From Bacteroidales bacterium UBA1215 (lineage in GTDB: Bacteria > Bacteroidota > Bacteroidia > Bacteroidales > WCHB1-69), in NCBI GenBank assembly GCA_002309475.1, contig DBXJ01000084.1, positions 1 to 5,581 on the forward strand: DNA of 5,581 nt. Reading direction: 5' to 3'. The position numbers and the translations under genes are program-made. Positions 5,515 to 5,581 of this stretch are shown one piece after another (the first letter of the stretch is position 1; each line of letters opens with the position of its first letter). The notes below the pieces were generated by a model that did no database searches, had not been told where the DNA came from, and saw only the letters and a program-made list of their open reading frames with translations.

Positions 5515-5581
5515 GGAGAGGTGGGTGAGTGGCTTAAACCAGCAGTTTGCTAAACTGTCGTATCCGATAGGGTACCGGGGG
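5515..5581 (+). tRNA. tRNA-Ser (anticodon GCU), truncated by window end
   Basis: The cloverleaf can be built by hand. The 5' acceptor strand is GGAGAGG (5515-5521). The D stem GGT/ACC (5524-5526 with 5538-5540) has an AGTGG-containing loop. The anticodon stem GCAGT/ACTGT (5542-5546 with 5554-5558, one G-U pair) holds the loop TTGCTAA, with anticodon GCT at 5549-5551. A long variable arm, GTATCC/GGGTAC (5560-5565 with 5570-5575), marks a class II tRNA, as expected for serine. The final GGGGG (5577-5581) is the 5' half of the T stem; the rest lies beyond the window. GCU reads the AGC and AGU serine codons. Confidence 0.95.

Noticed and set aside
5511..5518. CTCCGGAG palindrome at the tRNA 5' end
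   Set aside because: Best explained as leader bases next to the GGAG acceptor sequence; no adjacent integrase or duplicated tRNA end is visible to support an attachment site.

Overview
The window looks like a chromosomal housekeeping segment from a Bacteroidota bacterium, most likely of the order Bacteroidales. The evidence is the AT-rich composition, the near absence of Shine-Dalgarno sequences, promoter-like TTG / TAnnTTTG elements (the primary sigma-factor consensus of this phylum), and Bacteroidales-like sequences for LpxK, purine nucleoside phosphorylase, DNA polymerase III delta', an ABC-F ATPase, and a Nif3 plus C4 zinc-ribbon pair. I see no phage, insertion sequence, CRISPR array or defence locus.

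Left half, minus strand (3189 down to 1): a tightly packed operon read right to left. The order is lpxK (lipid A 4'-kinase), a purine nucleoside phosphorylase, a holB-like DNA polymerase III delta' subunit, and the first 44 codons of an ABC-F ATPase cut by the window edge. The junctions are a 20-nt overlap (lpxK/PNP), a 4-nt gap (PNP/holB) and a 4-nt ATGA overlap (holB/ABC-F), so one transcript with translational coupling is likely. The jobs are unrelated: lipid A synthesis, purine salvage, replication clamp loading and ribosome-associated ATPase.

Centre (3190-3300): a 111-nt, extremely T/A-rich divergent intergenic region. It holds a good Bacteroidota promoter for the rightward genes and only a weak candidate for lpxK. 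The lpxK start is a TTG, because an in-frame TAA lies two codons upstream and no ATG exists in the gap.

Right half, plus strand (3301-5246): a Nif3/YbgI-type dinuclear-metal protein with the long central insertion, then 26 nt later a coiled-coil protein ending in a four-cysteine zinc ribbon. A second well-matched promoter lies inside the 3' end of the Nif3 gene and could drive the zinc-ribbon gene alone. A strong symmetric hairpin terminator follows, then a 13-bp perfect inverted repeat that shares the terminator's T-tract, then about 175 nt of AT-rich DNA with no supported gene. A promoter and a tRNA-Ser(GCU) gene, truncated by the window end, close the segment.

No plainly new system is visible. 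The points most worth a second look are the Nif3 plus zinc-ribbon module of unknown joint function and its internal promoter, the inverted repeat interlocked with the terminator, the T9 tracts in the divergent promoter spacers, and an Asp at the purine-selecting position of the PNP.
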